Below are positions 1 through 8,700 of a stretch of DNA of 21,732 nucleotides, in pieces; the first letter of the stretch is position 1; every line of letters begins with the position of its first letter. This stretch comes from a virus. The stretch lies in IMG/VR virus record IMGVR_UViG_3300042545_002269, positions 1 through 21,732 of that record. One strand, written 5' to 3'. The notes beneath the pieces were generated by a model. The model did no database searches. It was not told the DNA's origin and worked only from the letters and a program-made list of their open reading frames with translations. Both the position numbers and the translations under genes were made by a program.

Positions 1-1386
1 AGAAATAAAATTCCACGCCTGAGTATGTATCGTCCCAATAAGACGAATGATTATCGCTTCTTTGATCGTACCATCAGTGAGCAATTTACTGTGGGCGGAC
101 TCGACATATATATCCACAAATATCTCGGCCCTAAAGTGTTGCCACTTGACGGTGCCAACCCCGATGTTACACAACCAGTTTATGATAACGAAAATCCGTT
201 GTTTATTCAAGACTTGTTCTTGCTTGAAAACCGCGATCGTGCATATGACCCCGATGTGTATGTAATGCGTGGTGTTTATCGTCAACAGGACATTGATTTT
301 GATTTGACTCAATTTGGATTGTTTTTAAACAATGATACCCTGTTTATTACATTTCATTACAATGACATGATCGACACATTTCAACGAAAACTAATGTCTG
401 GCGATGTGTTAGAAGTACCAAATTTGCGAGATCCAGATCCGCTTGATAAGACCATACCCAGAGCCTTGCCCAAATACTATGTGGTTCAAGATGCTTCCTA
501 TGCCAGCGAAGGGTTTAGCCAGACCTGGATGCCGCACCTGTGGCGAGTGAAAGCTACTCCAATGGTCAATGCACAAGAGTATCAAGAAATCCTAAATAAA
601 CCGTTTGTGACTGAAAATATATGGGATAATGGAAATTTTTATCCCACAGGAACCATAGTCAACAACGGAGACAGTTATTATCGTGCCGTAACTGATGTTC
701 CGCCCGGCACTAATATCAGCAATACCACCTATTGGGTGGCTGTGAATCCACCCACAGAAGCTGATCGCGGTAGCACACGCAACAAAGATCTGGCCTTAAA
801 CGACGCTATACTGGCACAGGCAGAAGTTGATGTACCGTTGTCAGGTTACGACACTGTGAAGTTTTATATATTGCCGACCAATCCTGATGGTACCCCAGCC
901 AACGCTGACGCTGTGACCATAGACAATGCCTTGGTCAATGCTGACCAAACAGGCATTAATGTTGCTGATCAAAGCCAGAGTCCGCGTGGCGATGGCTATA
1001 CTATTGGTTACATGACCGGCGATGGTATAGCACCAAATGGATTGCCAGTTACCACTGGGGTTACTTTTCCCACTGCGGCATATGAAGGCGATTACTGTTT
1101 GCGGTTGGACTATTTCCCAAATCGTCTGTTTAGATACAATGGTCGTACCTGGATCAAGATCGAAGATGCTATACGCACTGACTTGACCAATGGACCCAAC
1201 AACAATACTTTACGCTCCAGCTTCGTGAACAATACATACACAGTGCCCACAACAGACCTGGGCAACATACCAAGTCGTCAGAGCCTAAGTCAGCTGTTGG
1301 AACCCAGAGCCGACAATGGTGATGACAACGGTGGTAAAACACCTAAGCCTTTTCCTAAAACACAACCTGGACAAAAATCGAGCTGA
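1..1386 (+). CDS. 14: gp14-like neck protein, 5' end cut by window edge
   Basis: Probable homologue of T4 neck protein gp14, which closes the filled head and joins it to the tail. The frame is open from base 1. The first ATG (25) has no Shine-Dalgarno sequence before it, so the true start probably lies upstream. Residue numbers here count from that ATG (453 aa; T4 gp14 is about 256). The first ~190 residues fit the gp14 pattern loosely: an N-terminal element ending in GLDIYIHKYLGP, a stretch of short strands (residues 60-120), then SGDVLEVP and a YYVVQDASY/WRVKATP strand pair. Residues ~198-241 look like a small carbohydrate-binding-type fold (W-x-G-x-Y-x-x-G-x-x-V, later YYRAV and PPGTN, ending YWV). 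Residues ~352-380 hold an adhesin-like LFRYNGRTW element, and the tail is Pro/Lys-rich. gp15 starts 3 nt after the stop, as in the T4 order 13-14-15. The position supports the call more than the identity does. Confidence 0.6.
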   Translation, partial: RNKIPRLSMYRPNKTNDYRFFDRTISEQFTVGGLDIYIHKYLGPKVLPLDGANPDVTQPVYDNENPLFIQDLFLLENRDRAYDPDVYVMRGVYRQQDIDFDLTQFGLFLNNDTLFITFHYNDMIDTFQRKLMSGDVLEVPNLRDPDPLDKTIPRALPKYYVVQDASYASEGFSQTWMPHLWRVKATPMVNAQEYQEILNKPFVTENIWDNGNFYPTGTIVNNGDSYYRAVTDVPPGTNISNTTYWVAVNPPTEADRGSTRNKDLALNDAILAQAEVDVPLSGYDTVKFYILPTNPDGTPANADAVTIDNALVNADQTGINVADQSQSPRGDGYTIGYMTGDGIAPNGLPVTTGVTFPTAAYEGDYCLRLDYFPNRLFRYNGRTWIKIEDAIRTDLTNGPNNNTLRSSFVNNTYTVPTTDLGNIPSRQSLSQLLEPRADNGDDNGGKTPKPFPKTQPGQKSS

Positions 1387-1389
1387 TAT

Positions 1390-2772
1390 ATGCAACAATT
1401 TTTTTATGACCAACAAATACGCCGTTTCTTGCTGCAATTTACCAGAATGTTCAGTAATTTCAGTGTGGAATATGGAAGAGACAACAGCGATACTGCTACC
1501 TTAATACGTGTGCCTGTCAGGTACGGAGACTCTACTCGTCAGGCACAAACAATTTTGCAAAACAACTCTGCCAATTCAATGCCGTCGACTCCCTTGATGA
1601 CCTTTTATATTACAGCACTGGAATATGACAGACCCAGAATACAAGACCCCACACATGTGAGCAAGCTACAGGTACGTCAGCGTTATTATGACACTGCCAC
1701 TGATTCTTATGAAACTACCCAAGGAAATGCCTTTACTATAGAACGCTTAATGCCGGTTCCGTATAACCTGTCGATTGCGTTGGATTTATGGACATCAAAT
1801 ACCAACCAAAAGTTTCAATTAATCGAACAGATTGCCACGTTATTCAATCCCAGTTTAGAAATACAAAGCACAGATAATTTTCTTGACTGGACCAGTCTCA
1901 GTGTAGTATACTTGGATGGTGTGACGTGGAGTAGTCGTACCATACCACAAGGAACAGAAAATCCCATTGATATTGCTACTATGAAGTTTAGCATGCCTAT
2001 CTGGATATCCAGTCCTGCAAAGGTGAAAAAATTAGGAGTTGTTGAGCGTATCGTTGCTTCAATCTTTGATGCACAAGGTGACGCCAACGAAGCCATTACC
2101 AACAACGATTTGTTGTTGGGTACCAGACAACTGTTGACTCCGTTTGATTATCAAGTGTTGCTGATAGGCAATAAATTACAAGCATTGAAATACAGTGCTG
2201 TGGTTGACGAACCCAATTCATCAACTGATGCTCCAAATAACCCTCCCAGCAACGAATTTTGGCCAGCTATACTTGACATGTATAGTGGATTCAGACCTGG
2301 AATATCACAAATTAGATTAGATAATCAATGGGGTACTGATGACCAGGTGATTGGCACTGTCACTGTCGACCCTACCGACGAAAGATTTTTACTGTTTGAT
2401 GTTGATGTAGACACTATACCGCAAAACACTATACCGGCAGTTAATGCTGTAATTGATCCTTTATTGAGCGGACCCGGAACAGGATTACCAGTGGCCACAA
2501 CAGGACAACGGTATCTCATACTGAATGACATCGGTAATGTCAATAATACACAACCCAGTTCGGCCTGGGGTGGTGTGGTAGCAAAAGCAAATGACATTAT
2601 TGAATATGATGGCACAGACTGGATTGTGACATTTGGCAGTACTACCAATACCGCAAATATTCAATATGTAACCAACATCACTACTGATTTACAATATCTG
2701 TGGACAGGATCTCAATGGGTCAAAAGTTACGAAGGTCTTTATCCGGGGGGCGAATGGAGTCTTGTGCTTTGA
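1390..2772 (+). CDS. 15: gp15 tail-sheath stabiliser / tail completion protein, with C-terminal extension
   Basis: Homologue of T4 gp15, the hexameric terminator ring that caps the finished tail tube and sheath and gives the head its docking surface. The N-terminus MQQFFYDQQIRRF...MFSNFSVEYGR matches the T4 pattern MFGYFYNSSFRRY...LFSNIQIKR. It is followed by the same LIRVPVRYG strand, the PYNLSIALDLWT strand (residues ~124-135), FQLIEQIATLFNP (142-154) and a MKFSMPIWISSP strand near 198-209. T4 gp15 is about 272 aa; this protein is 460 aa. The extra ~200 C-terminal residues are rich in T, N and D and contain small Trp motifs (EYDGTDW at ~405, LWTGSQW at ~437) like those of phage fibre proteins. 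The ATG at 1390 follows the gp14 stop closely with a poor Shine-Dalgarno, suggesting translational coupling. The last 19 nt overlap the Nudix gene. Confidence 0.85.
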   Translation: MQQFFYDQQIRRFLLQFTRMFSNFSVEYGRDNSDTATLIRVPVRYGDSTRQAQTILQNNSANSMPSTPLMTFYITALEYDRPRIQDPTHVSKLQVRQRYYDTATDSYETTQGNAFTIERLMPVPYNLSIALDLWTSNTNQKFQLIEQIATLFNPSLEIQSTDNFLDWTSLSVVYLDGVTWSSRTIPQGTENPIDIATMKFSMPIWISSPAKVKKLGVVERIVASIFDAQGDANEAITNNDLLLGTRQLLTPFDYQVLLIGNKLQALKYSAVVDEPNSSTDAPNNPPSNEFWPAILDMYSGFRPGISQIRLDNQWGTDDQVIGTVTVDPTDERFLLFDVDVDTIPQNTIPAVNAVIDPLLSGPGTGLPVATTGQRYLILNDIGNVNNTQPSSAWGGVVAKANDIIEYDGTDWIVTFGSTTNTANIQYVTNITTDLQYLWTGSQWVKSYEGLYPGGEWSLVL

Positions 2773-3194
2773 CCGCAGTGGGTGTATGGTTTTATGCGTA
2801 CGATACACAACGCTATCTATATCTCATGCGTAACGATTCTAAATATCCTGGAACATGGGGATTGCCCGGAGGCAAGTGCGAAGCCGGGGAAACCTTATTA
2901 GAAAGTATCGAACGAGAATGCTGCGAAGAATTAGGTTCCTTTCCTGACTATGTAAAGTTGTTGCCATTAGACCGGTTTACCAGTCCCGACGGTGCTTTCA
3001 GTTATCATACTTTTTTCTGCTGTGTGGCACAGGAATTTCAACCGGTTTTGAATGAGGAACACTTGGGTTATGCTTGGATTGATTCAGTCGCATGGCCTAA
3101 ACCTATGCACCCAGGATTATGGAATACGGTAAACTTCGATACTATTAAAGAAAAAGTTGAGATTATAAAAAGTTCTGTTCACACATCGCAATGA
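2754..3194 (+). CDS. Nudix hydrolase (MutT-like)
   Basis: Nudix-fold pyrophosphohydrolase of 146 aa. The Nudix box GX5EX7REUXEEXGU is complete: G40, E46, then R54-E55, E58-E59 and G61 (GKCEAGE ... RECCEELG), giving the metal-binding glutamates of an active enzyme. The preceding GTWGLPGG is typical of MutT/RppH-type members. Substrate is not evident; phage Nudix proteins act on nucleoside polyphosphates, ADP-ribose or RNA 5' ends. ATG 2754 was chosen because it follows a G-rich Shine-Dalgarno and puts the first strand (ALTAVGVWFY) at the N-terminus; in-frame ATG/GTG-type starts further upstream would add unstructured residues. The gene overlaps the end of gp15 by 19 nt, so it is probably translated from the same message. 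It converges on the minus-strand gene ending at 3179, with a 16-nt overlap of the two 3' ends. Confidence 0.88.
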   Translation: MESCALTAVGVWFYAYDTQRYLYLMRNDSKYPGTWGLPGGKCEAGETLLESIERECCEELGSFPDYVKLLPLDRFTSPDGAFSYHTFFCCVAQEFQPVLNEEHLGYAWIDSVAWPKPMHPGLWNTVNFDTIKEKVEIIKSSVHTSQ

Positions 3195-3844
3195 CTTACA
3201 AACTCGCGATACTTCATAGTAGTAACATTGCGATTGTTACGCCATTGATCTGGCATGTTTGCTTCGACACCCACCAGTATAAAATTAGTTAAATTGTAGG
3301 CTTGAAATACATCGTTGATCTGTGTATGGTGTCCGGCTGTAAGATGCGGTGTACTATTGTTGTATCCTAATAGAAATACTTCAGAATGCCCATCAAACGC
3401 AGCCAAATATACGGCTGCTGCAAAATGATTTATCGGTGGAGTATACGGAATCAAATAAAAATTCTTAGGATATCTGATACAATTCTTGGCATCAGTGTAT
3501 ACTACATTTTCAATTGAATAACTTTGTTGTTGAATTGATTCTAATTCGTAGCGATTAGTACTGACAAAAAAATCAAATTTCATATCAGTCCATAAAGAAC
3601 CAGAGCCGTATGTTTGCAAACGTTTCTTACCTAATAATCCACCTTTGTGTCTTTGCAATCGGCGGTAATCAAATAGCTCTACATCACACCCACTGCCAAT
3701 TACAGCAGCGCGACCACTGATGTGATAATTTTCAATAGCATTGGGTATCCATTCTCGATCTTGTTGTTTAGATCCGTTGGTCCATCGATTTTGAGTAATT
3801 ACAAATTCGCCAATATAATCTTTTCGATAGTTGGGCTGGATCAT
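3179..3844 (-). CDS. Rossmann-like protein of unknown function, paralogue of the 194-aa protein at 12982-13566
   Basis: 221 aa, not assigned to a named family. It has a predicted strand-turn AAVIGSG (~46-52) like a nucleotide-binding loop, a FFVSTNRYE segment (~92-100), NHFAAAVYLAAF (139-150) and a buried strand VFLLGYN (156-162). The same landmarks occur in the same order in the 194-aa protein encoded at 12982-13566 (VLGNG, LVSTDR, PIAAGIACL, IYLLGFD), so the two are paralogues. The layout recalls MptE/DUF115-like or sialyltransferase-like Rossmann proteins, but the resemblance is too weak to assign a reaction. Its ATG overlaps the stop of the 620-aa fibre gene as ATGA (3841-3844), so it is translationally coupled to that fibre. 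A role in modifying or assembling the fibre is inference from position only. Confidence 0.75.
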   Translation of the reverse strand: MIQPNYRKDYIGEFVITQNRWTNGSKQQDREWIPNAIENYHISGRAAVIGSGCDVELFDYRRLQRHKGGLLGKKRLQTYGSGSLWTDMKFDFFVSTNRYELESIQQQSYSIENVVYTDAKNCIRYPKNFYLIPYTPPINHFAAAVYLAAFDGHSEVFLLGYNNSTPHLTAGHHTQINDVFQAYNLTNFILVGVEANMPDQWRNNRNVTTMKYREFVSHCDV

Positions 3845-5703
3845 AACCGCCCTACTAATATCTCAATTGTGCCTTCTGTGTCACTGTCAAAGTCTTGCAA
3901 ACTTTTACCAATTATCGATCCAGGTTTGTATAAGTTATCATGCAATTTAGTTGCCACTCCTCGGAGTCTACTTGAGCATAATAAATCACCGCGGTTAATC
4001 TTTCCTACTACACGGCACGGAATACGTCCCAACAATGCCACTTCCACAGCAGTGTCAGATTTTTCCCCTGAATTCATTATTAATGCAGGATTAGTTGATA
4101 CTACTCCAGCAATTCTTGTGCTGGCATAATCAACCGTGGCAGTGACTTCGGCCAGGCCACCAATTTCCAATACAGTGCCGGGCGGATACAAAACGTCGGC
4201 TACATATTTTTCTGCAACGTCAGCATATTGTGCACTGGCTGCTTTGGCAAATACAGTATTAAAATATGCTGTGCTTGATCCAATGTTACCTACGCCGTTG
4301 GCATTGCTATTGACAATGTTTCCACCAGTAATTGTACCGGTACCGGCTGATATATTACCAGCAGTAATATTTCCTGTTGCACTAAATGCACCAGCATATG
4401 TTAACGGTCCTGTGCCTGCTCGACCAAGTTTGCCTGTGGCATCACTGTTACCAAATACAATGTAAGCATTGGCACCATTTTGCTGTCCTTTAATACCAAC
4501 AGTATCAGCTATGTTGATATCACCAATCCAGGCATCGTCGCCAACTTTGAAGTTTTGCCCAGATCCATTGAGTGTACCAGCAAAAGTACCGGCAGTCACT
4601 GTGTTAAGAACTTTATCGTATGTAAAGTTGGCATTGCCGCCAAAGACACCAGCATCATTAAACTGCACATTGGTATTTGCTCCGCCTGGAGTTCCGCCGC
4701 CGCCACCGGCTAATAGGTTTGTTCCTACTCCGTCTGCTGCTGCTGTTAGGTCAATAAAAGCACCTTTGGCGTTGTTGCCTTGAAAAAATCTTAATTTGTT
4801 TTGGAATATGTCAATGGTTACTTGACCAATTAAACTGGTATTAGTAGCAGGTATACCAAGATTAACTTGTCCTCCTTCGTCGCCAGAAGATTGTGTTGAC
4901 CATAGTTCTTTTCCAAACAAATCTCCAGTGGCTCTTACTACTCCAGTGGTGTTGATATTGCCACCTGTAATGTTACCCGTGGCAATTACTTGAGCACCAG
5001 TATTTAAATTACTACCAGTTACGTTACCAGTAGCACTTATAACACCAGTTACATATTCACCAGTTGTGGCAAACACAGCTACGTTGCTGGTGCCACCGAC
5101 GCCAATACTGACGTTACCACCAGAACTCACTACATTAACATTGCTTGTACCATTTGATATAGAGTTTAGACTGATACCGGTCACACCAATGGTAACAGTT
5201 TTACTGGTGTTGTTTCCGAAAATGCTGATGTTGTCACCAGCTGTAAATGTTACACTATCACCAACACTGGTGGCCAAGACCGCGGTACTGTTGGCATAAA
5301 TGTTACCAAAAGCAAATGCTGAATTTTGTTCGAACACCAATGCAGTGGTGCCAATAATGATGGGATTATTTGTTGTCAGCTTCCACTGTGTATCTTTGTA
5401 GACATCACCTTCGGTGACCATGATAATAAGGCCTGCCTGCAATTCACCTGTGGCATTGCCATCATTTGCACGTACCCAAGTGCCAGATGATCCTGCACCC
5501 ACTGTTTGTACTTCGTATATTCCGTTTTCGCTTCCGGGATCATTTGCTGATACTAATACTCTATCGCCTGTTACTAAGCTGACACCATCGACTGTGGCCG
5601 GAGCTCCGCCAGATAAAGTAATATCAGATGTTGTGATCACACGAACAGCTTGTTTATAGTCTATGTCTGATATCTGTTCGGCACGTATGCGTGTTAATCC
5701 CAT
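3841..5703 (-). CDS. Tail fibre / adhesin protein, 620 aa, with YADxAEKY C-terminal domain
   Basis: Probable tail-fibre or receptor-binding protein. Order of parts: a short N-terminal attachment segment (MGLTRIRAEQISDID); a globular domain at ~17-127 (KQAVRVITT...GDRVLV...NGIYEV...WVRANDG...KLTT..PIIIGTTALVF), common in phage fibres; a Gly/Asn/Thr-rich shaft (~130-265) with GNITGGN-type turns; a middle domain with a poly-Gly linker and NVQFNDAGVFGGN (~332-360); more shaft; and a C-terminal domain from ~480 (FNTVFAKAASAQYADVAEKY...IAGVVSTNP..IMNSG...) to the end. That C-terminal domain also ends the 1566-aa fibre. It resembles, in its AGVVSTNP strand, the peptidase-G2-type intramolecular chaperone domains of phage appendages, but self-cleavage is not shown. 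Shine-Dalgarno AGGAAAG lies 4-5 nt before the ATG. A GCTAAATA late-promoter-like octamer is at 5725-5732. Confidence 0.85.
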   Translation of the reverse strand: MGLTRIRAEQISDIDYKQAVRVITTSDITLSGGAPATVDGVSLVTGDRVLVSANDPGSENGIYEVQTVGAGSSGTWVRANDGNATGELQAGLIIMVTEGDVYKDTQWKLTTNNPIIIGTTALVFEQNSAFAFGNIYANSTAVLATSVGDSVTFTAGDNISIFGNNTSKTVTIGVTGISLNSISNGTSNVNVVSSGGNVSIGVGGTSNVAVFATTGEYVTGVISATGNVTGSNLNTGAQVIATGNITGGNINTTGVVRATGDLFGKELWSTQSSGDEGGQVNLGIPATNTSLIGQVTIDIFQNKLRFFQGNNAKGAFIDLTAAADGVGTNLLAGGGGGTPGGANTNVQFNDAGVFGGNANFTYDKVLNTVTAGTFAGTLNGSGQNFKVGDDAWIGDINIADTVGIKGQQNGANAYIVFGNSDATGKLGRAGTGPLTYAGAFSATGNITAGNISAGTGTITGGNIVNSNANGVGNIGSSTAYFNTVFAKAASAQYADVAEKYVADVLYPPGTVLEIGGLAEVTATVDYASTRIAGVVSTNPALIMNSGEKSDTAVEVALLGRIPCRVVGKINRGDLLCSSRLRGVATKLHDNLYKPGSIIGKSLQDFDSDTEGTIEILVGRL

Positions 5704-5724
5704 GTCTTTCCTGTAATAACTGAA

Positions 5725-5732
5725 TATTTAGC
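5725..5732 (-). promoter_or_regulatory. T4-type late promoter (GCTAAATA)
   Basis: The minus strand reads GCTAAATA, two changes from the T4 late consensus TATAAATA. It lies 21 nt upstream of the 620-aa fibre start with a Shine-Dalgarno between, and directly after the terminator of the preceding gene, so it can restart transcription. Confidence 0.6.
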
Positions 5733-5733
5733 C

Positions 5734-5763
5734 AAAAAAATAGGGCAGTTGCCTGCCCTATTT
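5734..5763 (-). terminator. Intrinsic terminator of the 1566-aa fibre gene
   Basis: Perfect 8-bp GC-rich stem (TAGGGCAG / CTGCCCTA, 5741-5748 with 5753-5760), extended by A-T pairs, with a 4-nt loop. On the minus strand it is followed by seven T (5734-5740). It begins 12 nt after the stop codon of the 1566-aa fibre gene. Confidence 0.9.
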
Positions 5764-5774
5764 AATATAGCCTA

Positions 5775-8700
5775 CTATACCCGGCCGATAACTACCTCAA
5801 TAACACCGTCTTGACCATCGAAGTCAGCAAGTGCTTTACCAATTACTGATCCCACAGCAGGGTCGGCTTCTGCTCTGGCACGACCGTTGCTGGTTGCCAC
5901 CATCATGTCGCCTTTGCGTACAAGTCCTGTTACTTTAACTGGCACACGACCTTGCAGAGCAACAGGAACCACGTGATCACCTGTTTGTCCTGAGTTCATC
6001 AAGTAGCTGGGGTTAGTACTTACTACACCAGCAACTCTACGGCAAGCATCTTCGGCGCACATTGTGACTTCTTTGGAACCACCAAAACACACCACTGTAC
6101 CTGGTTCAATAATTTGATCAGCTTCGTACATTTCGGCCAAGTCAGCATACTGTGCTGATGTTGCTTTGGCAAATACAGTATTGAAGTAAGTGGTTGCTGT
6201 ACCAATGTTACCGACTCCATTGGCTTGACCATTTTCGATACCTGCACTGGTAATATTAACAATTGTGGCTCCGCCGACATTTGCACGTATATTACCACCG
6301 CTTGAAACAACTGCTACACTGGATGTTCCACTAAAGATTTGTGATGTATCAATACTCGAACTGGCAATAGTTGCTGGCGTTGTTCCGTCTGGTTGAAAGA
6401 ACGCAATACTGTTGCCAGTCGATGCTTTCATTATTACGTTACCAAGGTATAAGCTTGTGCCAGATAGATATAGATCTTTCCATCGAGCAGTAGTTGTTCC
6501 CAAATCATATGTTACGTTTGCAGTTGGAACTAAATTACCAGTCACATCAAATTGAGCAGCAGTTGCAGACCCTTGTATCACTGCATTACCGCTACTATTT
6601 TGTATGCCAACTATAGTAGTTGTGGTGGTTAATAATCTGACATCAATTACGTCTGTAGATTCAGGTGCTTCTGTGAATAAAAGATTTGCTCCCGATACTG
6701 AATAAGCTGTAGTAGGTTGTTGCACAACACCGTTAATGGCCACTATAGTGGCAGCAGTTGTACTACTCTCACTTAAACTAAATTCAGTTTGTACTCCATT
6801 ACCAACAAATTCATCTGCTGTAATAACAGTAAAGACTGAGCCTGCTGTTGCCCATGAATCACTGTCGTAAAATTCCAAAGTGTCAGCTGTGGTATTGAAT
6901 CGCACCATGCCCGTGACAGGCACATCTGGACGGTCACTGGTTGAACCAACTGGAATAATAATTGAATTAGTAGTGCCAATCTTGAGTGCTGCGTTTGTGG
7001 TCGGTGTACCTGTTCCAATCAACACAGTATCGCTACCAGCATCAACAACCAACAAGTTGGCAATAGTATCGCCAGACACTATGAGGTTGACATCGGCACC
7101 TGCTGAGTTAATCAGTACTTGTCCGTTTGTGCCAGTAATTGTGTCGCCACTGATACGTATATTACCCAAATTGGCTTGTCCGGTGGTAATAATATTACCG
7201 CCTGTGATATTACCAGTTGCTACTACTTGTGCACTTGTATTTAGGTTGCCGCCTGAAATATTTCCACTGGCACTGACAGTGGCAGAATTTACAGCTGATG
7301 TAATAACAGCATTACCGCCAACCAAGTTACCACTGGCACTGACAGTAACACCTTCTACTGATGCAGCACTAATTAAATTGCCACCGTTGATATTACCTGA
7401 AGCACTTACTGTGGCAGAATTTACAGCTGATGTAATAACAGCATTACCACCTACCAAGTTACCACTGGCACTGACAGTAACACCTTGTACCAATGCAGCA
7501 CTTATTACATTGCCGCCTGAAATATTTCCAGTACCAGATACAATTCCGCTGCCAAATAAAATATTTCCACCTGTGACGTTACCACTGGCACTGACAGTAG
7601 CAGAATTTACTGCTGAAGTAATGTTAGCGTTACCACCTACCAAGTTACCACTGGCACTGACTGTAACACCTTCTACTGATGCAGCACTAATTAAATTGCC
7701 ACCGTTGATATTACCTGAAGCACTTACTGTGGCAGAATTTACAGCTGAAGTAATGTTGGCATTGCCACCTACCAAGTTGCCACTTGCTGATACAGTAACA
7801 CCTTGCACTAATGCAGAACTTATTACATTGCCGCCAGATACGTTACCCGAAGCACTCAATGTAACGCCTTGTACTAAAGCACTTGATATTACATTACCGC
7901 CGTCAATGTTACCTGAAGCACTTACTGTGGCAGAATTTACAGCTGATGTAATAACAGCATTACCACCTACCAAGTTACCACTGGCACTGACAGTAACGCC
8001 TTGTACCAATGCAGCACTAATTAAGTTGCCGCCTGAAATATTTCCACTGGCACTGACAGTGGCAGAATTTACAGCTGAAGTAATGTTGGCATTACCACCT
8101 ACTAAATTACCGGTGGCAGAAATATCAGCACCTGTTACTGAGCCGGTTACGCTGAGGCTTGTACCAGTGGCAGCACCAATGTTTGGTGTTGTTAAATTTG
8201 CACCTGCTTTGACAATAATGTTACCACCAATATCAAATGCAGTGGTGTTATTATCAACTTTGGCATTAAATGTTTGGGCAACTAATACCAAACCAGCTGA
8301 TGTATTTGCTGAATAAACTTGGCTTTGGCTGAATTGTGCAAACGCAATATTGCTTGTGCCAAAGGTGATAGTTCCTGTAGGTGAATCGACCACATAAGCC
8401 GAACCCAGATTAATGTTGCCACTGCTAACGAAGAAGTAATCGTTTAGACTTAACTCTTCTGCACTGTTTGGACCGTATTCGTCTGCGTCGGTAGATCTAA
8501 CAATTACTGTTGCGTTGCTCCAGGTGTAAATACCGTTCAATACTGCATTGCCTTCATTCTTGACCAAGATTCTGGTGCCCAGAGTCTGCACGTTAGCTGT
8601 GTCAATTAAATTGAAGCTACCAGTTGTGGTTATAGTTGCACCAATACCGTTGCCAGCACCATTGGGCTGTGCATAGGTTATAGTACCGCCTGTGGTAGTG

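Noticed and set aside
4136-5659. Several plus-strand ORFs of 77-109 codons opposite the 620-aa fibre
   Set aside because: Low-complexity shadows (Pro/Ala/Val/Leu) of the Gly/Asn/Thr-rich fibre on the other strand, without ribosome-binding sites.
6880-8316. 478-codon plus-strand ORF opposite the giant fibre, Pro/Leu/Thr-rich and repetitive
   Set aside because: It is the reverse reading of the repeat array; its repeats mirror the 66-bp units, it has no start signals, and the minus strand has clear protein modules. The same holds for the 364-codon ORF at 8869-9963.
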